Source: Phorcus lineatus
Taxonomy: Eukaryota > Mollusca > Gastropoda > Trochida > Trochidae
DNA: 64,000 bases
Direction of reading: 5' to 3'
Assembly: GCA_921293015.1 (NCBI GenBank)
Contig: OV121097.1
Span: 13,517,940-13,581,939, forward strand
Both the position numbers and the translations under genes were made by a program. Shown in pieces: positions 33,035 through 52,963 of this stretch; the stretch's first letter is position 1; the number at the start of each line of letters is the position of its first letter. Under the pieces are notes generated by a model that saw only the letters and a program-made list of their open reading frames with translations, did no database searches and was not told where the DNA came from.

Positions 33035-34431
33035 CTTAACGTAACGAACGAAAGGTAACCTAGGTGAATATTATGTCATAAGATTGTTATTATTAGAATG
33101 TTCACTACACTTAAAAGGCATTAAGTTGACACTAAGAAAGAAATGTAACCTTATTTTAGTTGTAACGAATTAAAGGTAACAAAGGTGAATATTCGTGAAA
33201 TAAGCCATTAAATTGTAATCGAAAACACATATCAAATCAATAGATTTCAAAAGATATTTGGATAAACGTTCAAATAAGATATATTATCTTTATCAATTAT
33301 TGACGTAGCATAGGGAACATATACATTACCGTAAGCCAATAACACATTCAACATATACATATACACATCTACATATGTATTGGCTTTTTGATATCTCAAA
33401 GTAGTAGTTCTGTTTTTTGAAATTTGACTATATCAGTAAATAATTACAATCTGATGTTACAAATTTACACGTTTTTCGGCGATTCTGATTGGACGAGAGC
33501 TATCAAAAACATGCAACCATTTCTCGATGAATGCAGAAAATCTTGCTGTTATACTTTGTGCATTCATACTTTATTACTTCTCAATCTGACAGAACAATTC
33601 GACGCAACGGCTAGTCCGCTTATGACAACATCGCGTTACCTTCGGTTTTCTTGCAAAATAAGAAATATACTCATGTCATCATCTTCATAACTGAGTGGAT
33701 AACCAGATAATACTTCGCTACGCTACGCGATGTTATACAATTTGTTGGTGTTATACATCGATAGAGGCACAAAAATTGTAAAACAATCCTTAAATAAAAA
33801 GATAGGCTTCTTAACACAAAATAACACAGGTACAAATTATAGACTACCATCTCAGGTTTCAGACAAATTATAGCATGATAAACATTGACGTACATTGGTA
33901 TAGACGTACCGTGGCAGTCACGATCCTCAGCCATGGTGTAGCCAACTCTACTCAGTGCTCTTAACTTAGTGCACCTTTTCCTCAAAAATTTATTTAAGAA
34001 GAAAAGTAAAAAACGAATTCAAGAACAAACCCTACTTAAATCTTCTTGTGAATGATTATTGAAAATAGAAGTTGAACATAGTTTTAAAAAGCGATTATTG
34101 TAATTGTTCGACTTCATTGTCACTAAAAGTCTGTCATTTACTTCGATTTCAGAATGTAGATTAATAAATTTGCTAAATCCATTTTTTTGTTCATGTGAAA
34201 TCGATAGATGTGTTTATATTACAATTAAAGAGGTAAACAAATACAGAATATTGTGTTATCAAATATGAGATTACGTTTTTCTTGAAATCACTCACAAGGC
34301 CTCATTATTTCCGTATGCTTCGGGAAAGCTTAAGGTTTGCATTTATTACAACTCCAAAATTGTACATCTCGATGACGACGTTGATACTGTCCATGCATAT
34401 GTGTGCGTTGTTTTCATTGACTGACATTTCA
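33035..34431. other. No gene seen
   Basis: There are short local duplications, for example AAAGGTAAC-AGGTGAATATT near 33,050 and 33,172, and the ~75-bp repeat shared with about 8,030 (at 33,728-33,805). The 88-codon plus frame from 33,424 has no recognisable domain, and its composition fits chance. Confidence 0.5.
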
Positions 34432-34440
34432 CAGATTTTT

Positions 34441-34645
34441 CAGTCTGATTAAAATCGACCCTGTTCCGAGGAATAAAATTTTCAAAATATTGACTCTATC
34501 GAGATTCGAACTCTATCTGTCTAGGCCATCCTCTCAACTAGGACCTAGTGGAGAGGATGGCCTAGACAGATAGAGTTCGAATCTCATTAGAGTCAATATT
34601 TTGAAACTTTTATTCCTCGGAACAGGGTCGATTTTAATCGGACTG
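34441..34645. mobile_element. MULE-like foldback MITE with 9-bp target duplication
   Basis: The two halves are almost perfect inverted repeats of about 100 bp around a CTAGGACCTAG centre. The ends begin CAGTCTGATTAAAATCGACC and the complement CAGTCCGATTAAAATCGACC. CAGATTTTT flanks both sides exactly (34,432-34,440 and 34,646-34,654). A 9-bp duplication suits Mutator-like elements. Each arm contains AGTTCGAATCT, close to a tRNA B box, but no A box at tRNA distance. Confidence 0.88.
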
Positions 34646-34654
34646 CAGATTTTT

Positions 34655-35779
34655 CAAATTGTATTTTGAAATCAAACAGGCTTAGAGTCTTCTTTACATG
34701 ACATTGTCGCAATGCATATACATGTAGGCCTCTGTGACAAAAATATGGCAGCCATGCATGCGGTGTTTTCATTTGCTAAAATATTGCAAGGTAGTTCGTA
34801 TTGAGGAGAGGAAAGTTGGATTTCTGTATAATTATTGAAACAATATATTCTTGATATCATAAGTCTTTTTTTTTAAATAATTTTTTTAATTCATAACCAT
34901 CTTCTCTGACAATAATGACAGTTACTATAAAATAATTTTCTGTTCGATGTAAATCTGTAAGATAAAACTTGTGAGACATATTTTTTCGGCAACTCGAGAT
35001 TTATATAAGTACTTGTTGCTATTTTACAACCAATGTTTATTATTATGAAGGTTATTGGTTTTGGTAATTGTTCGTGTGATAATTGTTTCCGGTACAATTT
35101 TTTCATTTCATAAAGCAAGATATCATTCTATAACTGAAATTTATTGATAAAGATGTTTCACGTACAGATCAAAGAGAAAAATACATTGAAATAAAAAAGT
35201 CATATGGATTAATAATTGGTGAATCATTGCATAACAAAGATCCTGTGTTGTTACGAAACACTATTTACATTTCTTGCGTTGTTTATTTTTCTCAAGCTTT
35301 GAGTCAATGTTATTCACTGTCAATTATAGATCAATAGACGCTTCAACCAAGAAAGTAGACATATTTTTTTCGTAGAGTGGCCATAATTAAATATGTTAGA
35401 TCTCACACTGTAGCGATGTCATGAGTAACAAGATTTCTTAGATTACTAACACTGGCTAGACAAAAAATAATTTTGCATTTTGGCGGTTAAGTAGATTGTG
35501 AAAGAAGTATCACAAGCATGTATGCAGGTTTTCAGTGAGGGTTGAATAATGGTTAAATAATTGTTCATAATTTATTTTGAAATATGATGGATCTTGCTAA
35601 GATAAAAGCTGAATTTCCACTATAGTTTTATATGTTCGTCCAAAAATGTCAATAACACATGCATTGAGACTGTGAAAAGGGCTTTGCAAGTCGAAAGATA
35701 GACTAAAATAAGAAATAACATCTGCAATATGCCATTGCTTATTCAAAGAATTTTATCGACTGTCAGAATCATATACAAG
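34655..35779. other. No gene seen
   Basis: AT-rich non-coding DNA; nothing repeated or recognisable at this scale. Confidence 0.5.
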
Positions 35780-38040
35780 TTAATCGTTAACCATTCACGA
35801 GTCCGCCTTCATAATGCATTGTGTGATATATATTCTCCAAAGGTTTGAAAATATGATATGATTCAAGACCTTTAACAAGATCATAAACCTGTAATCGTCA
35901 ATATTCATGTCCAGTCTTTACCTTATACAACCATTTAAGAGCGTCATTACTAACACTATCGTCATGACAGAGACATAAGGCGACGATCACATGTACAGTT
36001 GGCTTCTTTAAAAAAGAATCATGCAACATCTAGAAAAAGCAACAATTGTACTGAATAGTTTGAACGAACCTTATCAATATAGGAATCTAATTCAGTGACC
36101 TTAATGTCAGAGAGAACAACATGTATTGAAAACTGATATTTTTCTAATGTTATATTATTAATATATATTATGAATGCAAAATATGTACCATGAAAACCAG
36201 ATCAACCAAATACTGATAACTTTACATGAGATTATCGCTTTCGTAAATATTATTTCATTAATACTTTGAAGGATTTTAGAGGGGAAGTAGCACGATTTTT
36301 AAATATGATTTACTTTTGTATGTCTTCCCCAATAAACATAATTTTTTGCCGAATGTATTATTTTCAAGGAGTCAAAACATATCATAAAACATCCCGATAT
36401 TCCACAGTCGTACAGGTAGTAATAAAGTTTATAGTAAAATCCACTGACAGCCATTTTGTGGGAACAACTTTGCAATATTTGAGGTAAAACAAATAACCAA
36501 TCAACTCCTTCTTTACATTAAAAAACATTATCTTGCAATCAGGAATTTTTTTTCGTTTTCATGAGATGACTTTTTTTAAAAAAAGCGTGTAACTGTTCCT
36601 TTAATATCCAGTTACACCATTATGTATTTACAAATCTTAATCAACAAGAAAAAGGAGATTTGGCTTGATGATCTTGGAATTTGTTGACACTCGATACATC
36701 CGTGTTGTCATCTTGAAAAAACATAAAAGTGTCTACTGTTTACCAAGAAATAAAAGAGGTATATATAATGTTATAACGGCAAAAAATAACATAGTCTATT
36801 GTTAACCTTGCAATACAAGAGTAATTAGTAATTAGTAAGTATGTACATTGAAAATATATAAAAAAAAGTATTAACCAAGTGTGTTTCCGTATCGTTAATA
36901 GCAAATATTAGGAATAGACTTTTTATTAACAAGCCTAAGGTGAGAATCATACAAAGTTTGTTTTTATTAGTACCAAATGTTCTAACGATACGGAAACACA
37001 CGAGGTTGATAATGTCATATGATAGAGGATTTGTAAAGCATAAATCATTCCTTCTCAAGAAAAGTGAACTAGATTTTGCGGAGTAATTTCATTTACAATA
37101 TACTAACGTAAAGGTCACATTGACGGAGACACAATGTTGTTAGATATTGTTGTTTGATTTGATAAAGTCATCCCATAAAACGAAAACGAATGAGAATGAT
37201 TTTCATCAAAAGAAAGAGTTGATTGGTAAAATACCCTACGTCAAATAATGCAAAGGTTGATTTTGGATATCCAAAATGACGTTCACAGTTGAAAATCTGT
37301 TGATATTTATACTAGTTTTACAGGTCATAAGTAAATAGTTAAGTTTATATGGCTCTATAATATTTTTCAATCACTTGCAAGCGTTCCTACAACAGGGTAA
37401 GTAACTCAAAATTGGAAAGCGTCATTAATAAGCTGCGTTGTCGTGATTGTATGGCTTGGAACGTGATGCTAAAGAGCAAATATTTCAAAGGCCTGTTTCG
37501 TTTGTTAATGCGATACTTGATAAAATATGACATCACTCAAAATATTCACAATGATCGGTTTAACAGAATGAACCTTATCGTTCCTATGTTTTATAAACAT
37601 CAACGGAAAAGAATTGTCAAATTAAAATGGAAGCAAAACATAAAAACTACTCTGTTCGATAAGTAACTGATTGTTGAGCTATTGGTTTTCTATTTGTCAA
37701 TAATTCATACACTCATACACTTAATGAAGTTAATCATCTCGCCATTCATAGAGAAACGCAGGCCTCCTTACGTCAATAGCAACAGGGATATATGAAAGAG
37801 CATAATGAATATCAACAGTCAGAAACATAAGAAGGTATATCGTTAATGTTTCACGAGTCAGCTTTCTTGATGTTTTCTTTACACTTAAAGTGTATCCAAA
37901 ACTTCTTTGTCACCGAGTACGTCGTTTCAAGTTTCTACCATTAAATGTGAGGACTCCCCAAAGGTTTGAAAACATTATATATATTTGATAAACCATGATA
38001 AGATAATGAAGCTTGACTGAAAAGTCGTGTCTTGTTATAA

Positions 38041-39920
38041 ACTTGATACTCAACATTAAACATTTAAAAGCGTCATTAATAACGGTAGATACTATCGTCA
38101 GGAAAGAGTCGTACAGCGGCGATAACAGTTGGCTTCTCTATAAAACATATGCAAAATTAAGAAAAACGATAATTGTCCTGAACGAACCTTAACAAATAAG
38201 GAATCTAACCGACTGATCCTGCTTCTCTATAGGAAATTAAAAATCTAGAAATTGCAAAAATGTCCTAAATATTTTGAACGAAAAAAGGGAATTGGATAAC
38301 TTCAACGATCTAGGAATCTAACCCAGTGATCTAAATGTCAGCGAAAAACAAAACATTTTGAAAACTGATATTTCAATTCGTTGCAAATATTGTAAATGCA
38401 ACATATCTAACATGAAATCTATGTAGATCGACCAAATACAGAACAGATTACAATACATGACTTCTTCTGAAAATCTGGCAGATTTCAATCAAAAATCAAA
38501 ATCTGGAGAATGTTGGAGGGATAGTAGAAGGGTTCATGAAAGATTTACTTTCTAGATTTACCCTAAAACGTTAGTTTATGTCAAATGTATTATATATATA
38601 ATATGAATATTATTATAGTTATTATGTAAAACATCTCATTATTCATTATGTAGTCATGAAGGTAATAATCAAATATCAAGTAATATCAATCATTGCATTT
38701 CTTGAGGTAGGGCATTTAACCAATCAACTCTTTCTTTTGATTAAAATCATTCTCATTGTCTTCGTTTCATGGGATGACTTTATCCCAAAAGACTCTCTTT
38801 TCACTGAGTACGTCGTTTCAAGTTTCAACCAATAAATGCAATCCAATAAGCTCAGGTATCGTGTGATATGGACTCTCAAAAGGTTTGAAAACATCATATA
38901 TATTTAATATACCATCAACAAGATCATGAAGCTTGACTGCAAAGTCGTGAATTGTTATTAACTTGATACTCAACATTAAACATTTAAAAGCGTCATTAAT
39001 AACGGTAGATACTATCGTCAGGAAAGAGTCGTACAGCGGCGATAACAGTTGGCTTCTCTATAAAACATATGCAAAATTAAGAAAAACGATAATTGTCCTG
39101 AACGAACCTTAACAAATAAGGAATCTAACCGACTGATCCTGCTTCTCTATAGGAAATTAAAAATCTAGAAATTGCAAAAATGTCCTAAATATTTTGAACG
39201 AAAAAAGGGAATTGGATAACTTCAACGATCTAGGAATCTAACCCAGTGATCTAAATGTCAGCGAAAAACAAAACATTTTGAAAACTGATATTTCAATTCG
39301 TTGCAAATATTGTAAATGCAACATATCTAACATGAAATCTATGTAGATCGACCAAATACAGAACAGATTACAATACATGACTTCTTCTGAAAATCTGGCA
39401 GATTTCAATCAAAAATCAAAATCTGGAGAATGTTGGAGGGATAGTAGAAGGGTTCATGAAAGATTTACTTTCTAGATTTACCCTAAAACGTTAGTTTATG
39501 TCAAATGTATTATATATATAATATGAATATTATTATAGTTATTATGTAAAACATCTCATTATTCATTATGTAGTCATGAAGGTAATAATCAAATATCAAG
39601 TAATATCAATCATTGCATTTCTTGAGGTAGGGCATTTAACCAATCAACTCTTTCTTTTGATTAAAATCATTCTCATTGTCTTCGTTTCATGGGATGACTT
39701 TATCCCAAAAGACTCTCTTTTCACTGAGTACGTCGTTTCAAGTTTCAACCAATAAATGCAATCCAATAAGCTCAGGTATCGTGTGATATGGACTCTCAAA
39801 AGGTTTGAAAACATCATATATATTTAATATACCATCAACAAGATCATGAAGCTTGACTGCAAAGTCGTGAATTGTTATTAACTTGATACTCAACATTAAA
39901 CATTTAAAAGCGTCATTAAT
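38041..39920 (+). repeat. Recent tandem duplication, 920-bp unit
   Basis: 38,041-38,960 and 38,961-39,880 read the same by eye, and the first 40 bp recur once more at 39,881-39,920 before divergence begins. Each start is ACTTGATACTCAACATTAAA. The lack of differences implies a very recent event, or an assembly duplication. Confidence 0.92.
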
Positions 39921-39990
39921 TACACCATCGTCATGACAGAGGCGTACGGCGATGATCACAGTTTGCTTCTTTATCAGAAATTGAAAATCT
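39738..39990 (-). other. Unrecognised coding-like segment inside the 0.9-kb unit
   Basis: The minus strand is open for about 80 codons with balanced composition: V-I-I-A-V-R-L-C-H-D-D-G-V-I-N-D-A, L-H-D-L-V-D-G-I-L, and F-K-P-F-E-S-P-Y-H-T-I-P. The diverged copy near 35.8-36.0 kb still encodes C-H-D-D-S-V-S-N-D-A and an F-K-P-L-E-N-I-Y-H-T-M counterpart, so similarity survives at protein level. Other copies carry stops or shifts. I do not recognise the domain; it may be an exon of a decayed, duplicated host gene family or an element ORF. Confidence 0.35.
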
Positions 39991-40400
39991 AGAAAATACA
40001 AAAATTTTCCTACATATTTTTGAAGAAAAAAAAGGAATAAGATTACATAAACATTAAAGGAATCGAACCCAGTGACCTGAATGATAAAGAGAAAATCAAA
40101 ACGAATTGAAAACTGACATTTCAATTCGTTGCAAATATTATAAATGCAAAATGTCTAACATGAAATCTATGTAAATCAACCAAAATTATCATGAAATTAT
40201 CTTTCGTAATGATTTTTTTTGGATATTTCTTTAAATCTTTATATCTAATCCTTATTAAATCAAAATGCGTGTAATTGTCACTTTAATATCCAGTTACAAC
40301 ATTGTGTATAAAAACCTTTTGTCACTTGAGATAGAGCAATTAACTGATCATCATATGTTTGTTTTAAAACCCCTGCCTTTGATTAAACAACCCCTTTCTA

Positions 40401-41644
40401 TTGCACTTCGAAGCATATACGATATATAATATATTTTCGCTGCAATCTATCATTCAAAAACACACAACGAAAAAACAAGGTAAATTTTATTGCTCATTTG
40501 TTGATTTTAAAATGGCTTTCGACATGGTTAATAGGACAAAGCTTCTTTATCTTCTTTTGAATAACGGGATACATAAAAACATTTTTAAAGTATTAAAAGA
40601 TTTTTATAAAAAAGGTGAAATCTGTAGTCGTTATAGAAGGTACAAAACTCTCTGATAATTTCAACTGCTCTACAGGAGTAAGACAGGGTTGTGCACTTAG
40701 TCCGCTGCTGTTTTCCATTTTTCATCAAGGAGCTGACCGATTCTATGAGTGAAGTTTTTGATAATGGAATATTTATATCAGAGGATATGTATAACATTTT
40801 GTCTTTACTCTTTGCAGATGATTTAGTTCTGGTTGCTGATACACCTCTCAAGCTACAAAAGCAATTATATTTTCTCCAGAGCTATTGTTGAAAGTGGGGT
40901 ATGGAGATTAATACTGCCAAAACTAAAGTGATTGTATTCCGAAACGGAGGGCGGCTGTCAAGATTTGAAAAATGGACCTATGAAAATGTAGAAATCGAAG
41001 TGGTCAATGCGTATAAGTATCTCGGTATAATGATGACACCTAAACTTGTGTGGACAAGAACATGTATTGTTTTAGCTCAACAAGCTAACAAAACTATGTT
41101 CCCCATAAAAAGTCTTATTCGTTAATATGATGTGAGTATGCATTTAAGATATTTGATATGAAAATTGTTCCAATCTTGATGTATGGTAGCGACATATGGG
41201 GTATAAGGAAATGAATCAACTTGAAATCGTTCATCGATTTTTCTGTAAATTTGTATTGAATGTAAGTAAAAACTTCCCTTATGCTGCTATATATGGAGAA
41301 GGTGGGAGATATCCTTTGTATATCAATTCGTGTTTAAAATGCATCAGATATTGGTTCAGATTGATTACCATGCCAACAGCTAGATACCCTCATCAATCAT
41401 ATCTTATGTTAAAGCAGACTCGTTATAGAAAACGTACTAACTGGGCACCTAAGGTTAAGCAGCTATTATTCACTTATGGATTTGGACATGCCTGGGTACA
41501 ACAGCGAGTAGGGGTTACAGTTATATTTCAAAAGATATTCAAGGAAAGATAAATTGATTGTGCAAAACAAGACTGGCACGCAGGACTTTCAGATAAAGTC
41601 TCACTGCAATTCTATTCTACGATAAAACATCATTTACTTCTGAA

Positions 41645-41707
<63 letters not shown>

Positions 41708-42080
41708 CAATATTACGAAGTACAGGAAAGCATTGTTAATTTTCAGAAGCTGTTACAACGTTTATAAGTTTTTGTGACAATGACAATTCTGATACTAAAT
41801 GTTCTTTATGTAATGTAACTGAAGATGAAATGCATATTATAATCATTGTCCAATGTAACAAACTCTTCGTGGTGATATACCGGTATTATTCTGTCACAAG
41901 AAAAATATAAAGAGTCTTATGTATTTAATGGAATTTAATGATCATATTTTCCTGATTATATAACGTGTTTCGTGTACGAGGAGAAATCCTTTAATGCGCA
42001 TGTGTATAAATTTTCATGTGTTACATCTAATGTATTGTATTATCACATGGCCTTGAAACAATAAAACCATTGATATGATG
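40401..42080 (+). pseudogene. 5'-truncated LINE, RT and C-terminal domain
   Basis: RT motifs occur in order across several frames. F-V-D-F-K-M-A-F-D (motif A) is near 40,505. T-G-V-R-Q-G-C-A-L-S-P-L-L-F (motif B) is near 40,675-40,715. L-L-F-A-D-D-L-V-L-V (motif C) is near 40,805. K-W-G-M-E-I-N-T-A-K-T-K and Y-K-Y-L-G-I follow at 40.9-41.03 kb. The post-RT part with C-K-F-V-L-N-V-S-K-N and G-E-G-G-R-Y-P-L-Y-I is at 41.2-41.34 kb, and the K-Y-R-K-A-L-L-I-F-R-S block at about 41,720. It has shifts near 40,640 and 40,725, stops at 40,888 and 41,123, and an inserted (TA)n tract. The wording is typical of the Jockey/CR1/I group. It ends near 42,080 with GAAACAATAAAACCA. Confidence 0.85.
41648..41702 (+). 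repeat. (TA)n microsatellite within the LINE
   Basis: About 27 TA units interrupt the C-terminal part of the LINE. Confidence 0.95.
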
Positions 42081-42124
42081 AAGCATATATTAAGAGAAAT
42101 GTTTTGCAGAAGAAAACTAATCTA

Positions 42125-42230
42125 CAGGCTGTATGGTTTGGGTGCAATGCTACACTGAATTTCAGCGCACTCTTGGTTGGCTTATTGCGCCAATGTTTGC
42201 AGGTTTCACAGCAATGTATAGCCACAATGG
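42125..42230 (+). repeat. Dispersed repeat shared with 21,820-21,930
   Basis: Both copies contain GGTGCAATGCTA, TTTCAGCGCA, GCCAATG-TGCAGGTTTCAC and GCAATG-ATAGC in the same order and orientation, at roughly 80% identity by eye. The family is unknown. Confidence 0.7.
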
Positions 42231-42239
42231 TATTATGGG

Positions 42240-45028
42240 CTTTCTTCCTGCAATAATATTAGCAGCCGCGATAGTGAAAATACACCTCACCCCATTAATA
42301 GTTGGATTTAACACCAAGTTATATAGAGTGAATGTATAGTTTGGGTTACTTGGTTGGTCACATCGTTCTGTTCATCTTTATTTGTCTCGTTTTTATTGTT
42401 GACCAACAACCACTGGTGCGGCTCGTATGAGTTCCATGCTGTGTCAGATCCAACCCCTTCCTCCTGTGACTGTTTTTACATATTCCATGGAATTGTTTGA
42501 ATCCATTTATCAAACTTTGTTGTAATATTTGATATCAGAAGACACCATGAGATTGTCAGTGTATCTCATTTGACATGAAAAGGGAAACTTTCTGGAACCG
42601 CCAATGGTTTTGCTTGATGATCCGGGAGTTTTATACAAACTCATGTAAAACAACCTTAAAATAGATATCGTTTCAGATTATGTCATTTATTTTTGCGTTG
42701 AAAGGTTACAATCCATAACAAAACTGAGTGGTGAATCGGATTGAAACGGGATTTTACAATTTGCATTAGCCTGAGAATTGAACTTATATTCCTTCAGTGC
42801 CACGAAGTGTACGTCCAAGATTTATCACGTAACACAAGAAATACTACCTCCAGGTCAATTACTGACCTCGTCGTGTAGATAAAGCCATGGAGACTTAAAA
42901 CATCACTGTTTTTAGAAAAATAGACTTATAACTACCGGCATAGAGGTTATAAAGAATAACATTGAAAGAGGGGACCTTTGAGAGAAACTCCAAACTGTGC
43001 GATCGGTGTTGTAAAATATAATTGGAAATAACAAAGTCACAACGTGTCAGAAAATGTCACGTCTGACGATCGCATTAATTTTGGGATTATTTTGTAAAAT
43101 AGACGTCATTGACTTATGCAAACCTTGACGAAAGCGAGAAATGTGCTTAGTGTGAGTCAACAAAGGTTGCAGTCGTGTTAGCTAACTCTTTGTCAATAGA
43201 TATGTGATTTCCACCTTCCTACCACTAGAAACGCACGATATTTTCGCTCTTAACTTCACCCGATACATTCTACGAAAAATAGATAATGCGTTTCTTATTT
43301 TGAGCAGTATATAACTCCTCTTACAGCGCTTTGAATGCATTCAGTGAAGATATAGATGTCCTCATTAATAATATGTGAAGTCAACAGAACACTATTCACC
43401 AAGCACAAGAGACACCCAGGGGAGAACCTTGACTGCTATTAGACTGAAACAAATGTTAAAGCACTTGGAACAATTTTATACTGCATTCACATAGACGTTC
43501 TTTATGCTAACAAAGATTTATCTGACGACAATAACTTAAAACCGTTGATTCCGTTTTAACATTCATTGACTTAAGAAATCCTTTTTAAAAAAGCACAAAA
43601 TCTGAATGGATGAAACGCAGACAAAGCAGATAATTTTTTATTTTCTCTTTTTGAATGCACACGTACATAACCATTATGATATGTAGATTTATACAGGGGG
43701 GTCCCTGTTTATCAATCCACCTTTTCTGTACCATCTGGAAATAATTCCGTTTAAATCATATAAATGTTTTCATCATAACATACTCATTGTTTCAGACATT
43801 ATTATTATACGGTCATTCCTTCTATTATCAAACGTTCGATTTTACTCTTTTTACTGGGCAAAGTGATTGAGCGACTAATGAAACAATTCTTTACGACAAA
43901 TGAACATAATTAATTATATAATTTTGTGAAAAGGGGCCCAAATTTCATGTAATATTCTTCATGGAATCATACCTCAATAGAAATAATGCTGGCTCTAGAA
44001 TAAAACACATACAATGTTTCATAACTCAGTTAATATTTTCAGTTATTACAGAAAGATATTAATGGAATTATAGAACAGAATTTAATTTTATTTTACCATT
44101 TGTAACTTTCAATTTTAGTATTTCATTTACTGTTTGTACACCAATAGTCGAGGTCAGAATACAAATTCTAACTTGCTGCAATGCGTTTGCTTTTTTGGCT
44201 CGATTGAACCTTTCTTGTCTCAGGATAAACATTATAATTCTTTTGTTTTACTTCCAGTTATCATATTTTATAAACACTAACGGAAAAGAATCGTTGTATT
44301 ATAATTGTAGTAAAACATAAAAAAACATTCGTTGATAACCATATCTTTAATGTGAAAGGTGACCATACAGTATATACTACACCGTAATTTACTTTTTAAA
44401 TATCATTTTTAGTTAGAAAATATAAATCTTTGGTATTCCTTTTCAAAGTCAAATGGATTATTACTCAGATTTAAAACGTAGCAAGGAATAACTGAAAGTT
44501 GTAATTTGATTTCAATGAGATTGTTCTTCTGAAATTGGATTTTTTTAAAATACTTTAAACAGATGCATGCGGATAAAATCTATAGTTTCGATATACTGAA
44601 TATAAGATTGTAAGTCAAGAGCCTTTTCTGACAAATTTGCCTTTAAATATTAAAAATCCTTATGTAAAAAAAAGATATCTTACAAGGCTATACGTATATA
44701 ACCAAACATGAATTAGTGATGGATGAGTTCCTTTCTTGTAGAAAGAGAACGATCATAGTATCTATATCTGACCATCAAGTAAAATTGTACATGTACTACC
44801 ATATATTGATATAGAGTTGTTATTTGTATCAGAAAGGGGAGTAATTCTTAGCATCGGTTTGTATTGAAAATAGTTGTTTTTGACGTCAGTTCAAACTATG
44901 AACAATATAACGGTCACTTTTGTATTAAGTTCATTACTTAAATATAATCAAACTGTCATTGAAAAACACTTGGACAAGACTATCGCCTTGATAAATCCCA
45001 TCTAACAAAGTTCATTTCAAATGTTATT
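42240..45028. other. No gene seen; 3' flank of the WAP gene at its right end
   Basis: AT-rich, with no recognisable domain in any frame. The nearest minus-strand AATAAA downstream of the WAP gene that I can find is near 44,091, so a long 3' UTR or a non-canonical signal is implied. Confidence 0.5.
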
Positions 45029-45031
45029 CAT

Positions 45032-51586
<6,555 letters not shown>

Positions 51587-51992
51587 CTGAAACGATAATT
51601 CTTAACTCATTATACATCGTGCTTCATGTATAAAAATTTATATATGTCAAAACACCTTCCTAAATTCACACTTATTATCCTTAGAAATATGTTAGAAAAG
51701 AGCGTGGTGAAATTATTAATTTACTCTCTTTGTTTTTATTATAAGAAAAATGACCGAATAGTGTTTCAAAATTGTATTAATTACGATAGCAAAAAGTATT
51801 AATATCGTTATCGTTTTTACATGAGAGACATAAGAAAGTTTCGATCAGGTGAAAAGTCAGATTCCAACAAACCTTACGTGACCGTGACAACATCATCATT
51901 GTCAAAATTAGCATAACCATCATATGCGATATTGAAAGCACGACAACATCGTTTTTTACTTTATGTAAATTTACAATTTGTTGTCCTCTGAA

Positions 51993-51994
<2 letters not shown>

Positions 51995-52029
<35 letters not shown>
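51995..52029 (+). repeat. (TA)n microsatellite
   Basis: About 17 TA units. Confidence 0.95.
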
Positions 52030-52034
<5 letters not shown>

Positions 52035-52960
52035 TACAAAGCTAACAGGTTTACAATGGTAAGAGAGTGAGACTGAAATTCTGACTTGAAGCTTCTTAAT
52101 ACTAAAGCATTACATTGTACTCTCAGTTGAATTTGACATCAAGAAAATATACAGATGAAAACTAATTACATGTTCATCGTTCAAAAATGCCCTTTAATTT
52201 CATTCAAGATCCAATTGAATTAATTAATTTCTTTTAGACATCCAATTATGAAAAATACAAGATCTTTAGAAGATCGCCAATTCGACTTGCTATTGGGTTA
52301 ATGTTGAGACCCCGTCCAATTTATGGTTAATACGGTAAATTAGGTTATCCTATTAATTAGAAAGTCAATAAAGATTCATATTACTTACAATAAATTTAGA
52401 CCTCTTTGAAATTGTGGAGTTCGTAATAACATTGACAATAACTAATTTTGCCTATTTGCACTTTCTAATTATAGGTATTATTTGACATAAAGAGAACATG
52501 ATAAAGATCGTATTGATTGAAAGCATCATTTTATCTACGGTCATTGTAAACTAAAAACATTTGCAAAAGGAAAAGATCCTTTTGAAAATTGATATTCAAG
52601 GCGAAATTTGATCATGTTGAAACTCAGTTGTCCGTGTTAGGAAGAACAGATGAGCTTTATTCAGTATTTATGGCCAGAAGTACATTTAAAAGCAACGTTT
52701 GAATGTGATATTCTCAAAGACTTATCTACAAATAAACAACCTTTATTCTTTTACATATTCAAAACCTTTCATTATTTTTTTTTGCAAATTTAAAAAGTGA
52801 TGTTTGAACATGATATGCTAAAAGATTCTTTATTCTATTATACAGTACTAATCGTCCATTATCATTAAAAAGTTGATTGTTCATTCCTGTAGTTACGTTT
52901 ACAAGAGGAGGAAGTATTTCATATTCATGTATTTGTCAATTCATATTATGAATATCATAC
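52030..52960. other. No gene seen
   Basis: AT-rich non-coding DNA between the 5'-most WAP exon found and the Tc1 relic. A missing signal-peptide exon of the WAP gene might lie here, but I found none with a convincing start and donor. Confidence 0.45.
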
Positions 52961-52963
52961 ACA

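Larger units (their letters stand above)
35780..40350. repeat. Cluster of duplicated and inverted ~0.9-kb units
   Basis: Diverged copies of one unit occur at about 35,780-36,600, 37,850-38,040 running into 38,041, and 38,790-40,320. Shared blocks include GAGTACGTCGTTTCAAG, AAAGGTTTGAAAACAT, GCGTCATTA, CTATCGTCA(T/G)GA and AGTTGGCTTCT. Part of the unit (the stretch with AACCAATCAACTC and TGGGATGACTTT) also occurs inverted at about 37,155-37,262. Two central units form an exact tandem pair, listed separately. Confidence 0.75.

Noticed and set aside
33424-33690. 88-codon plus-strand open frame with several cysteines
   Set aside because: No recognisable domain, no splice sites and chance-level length for this composition.
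34480-34600. tRNA gene on either arm of the palindrome
   Set aside because: A B-box-like AGTTCGAATCT is present, but there is no A box at tRNA spacing and no acceptor stem.
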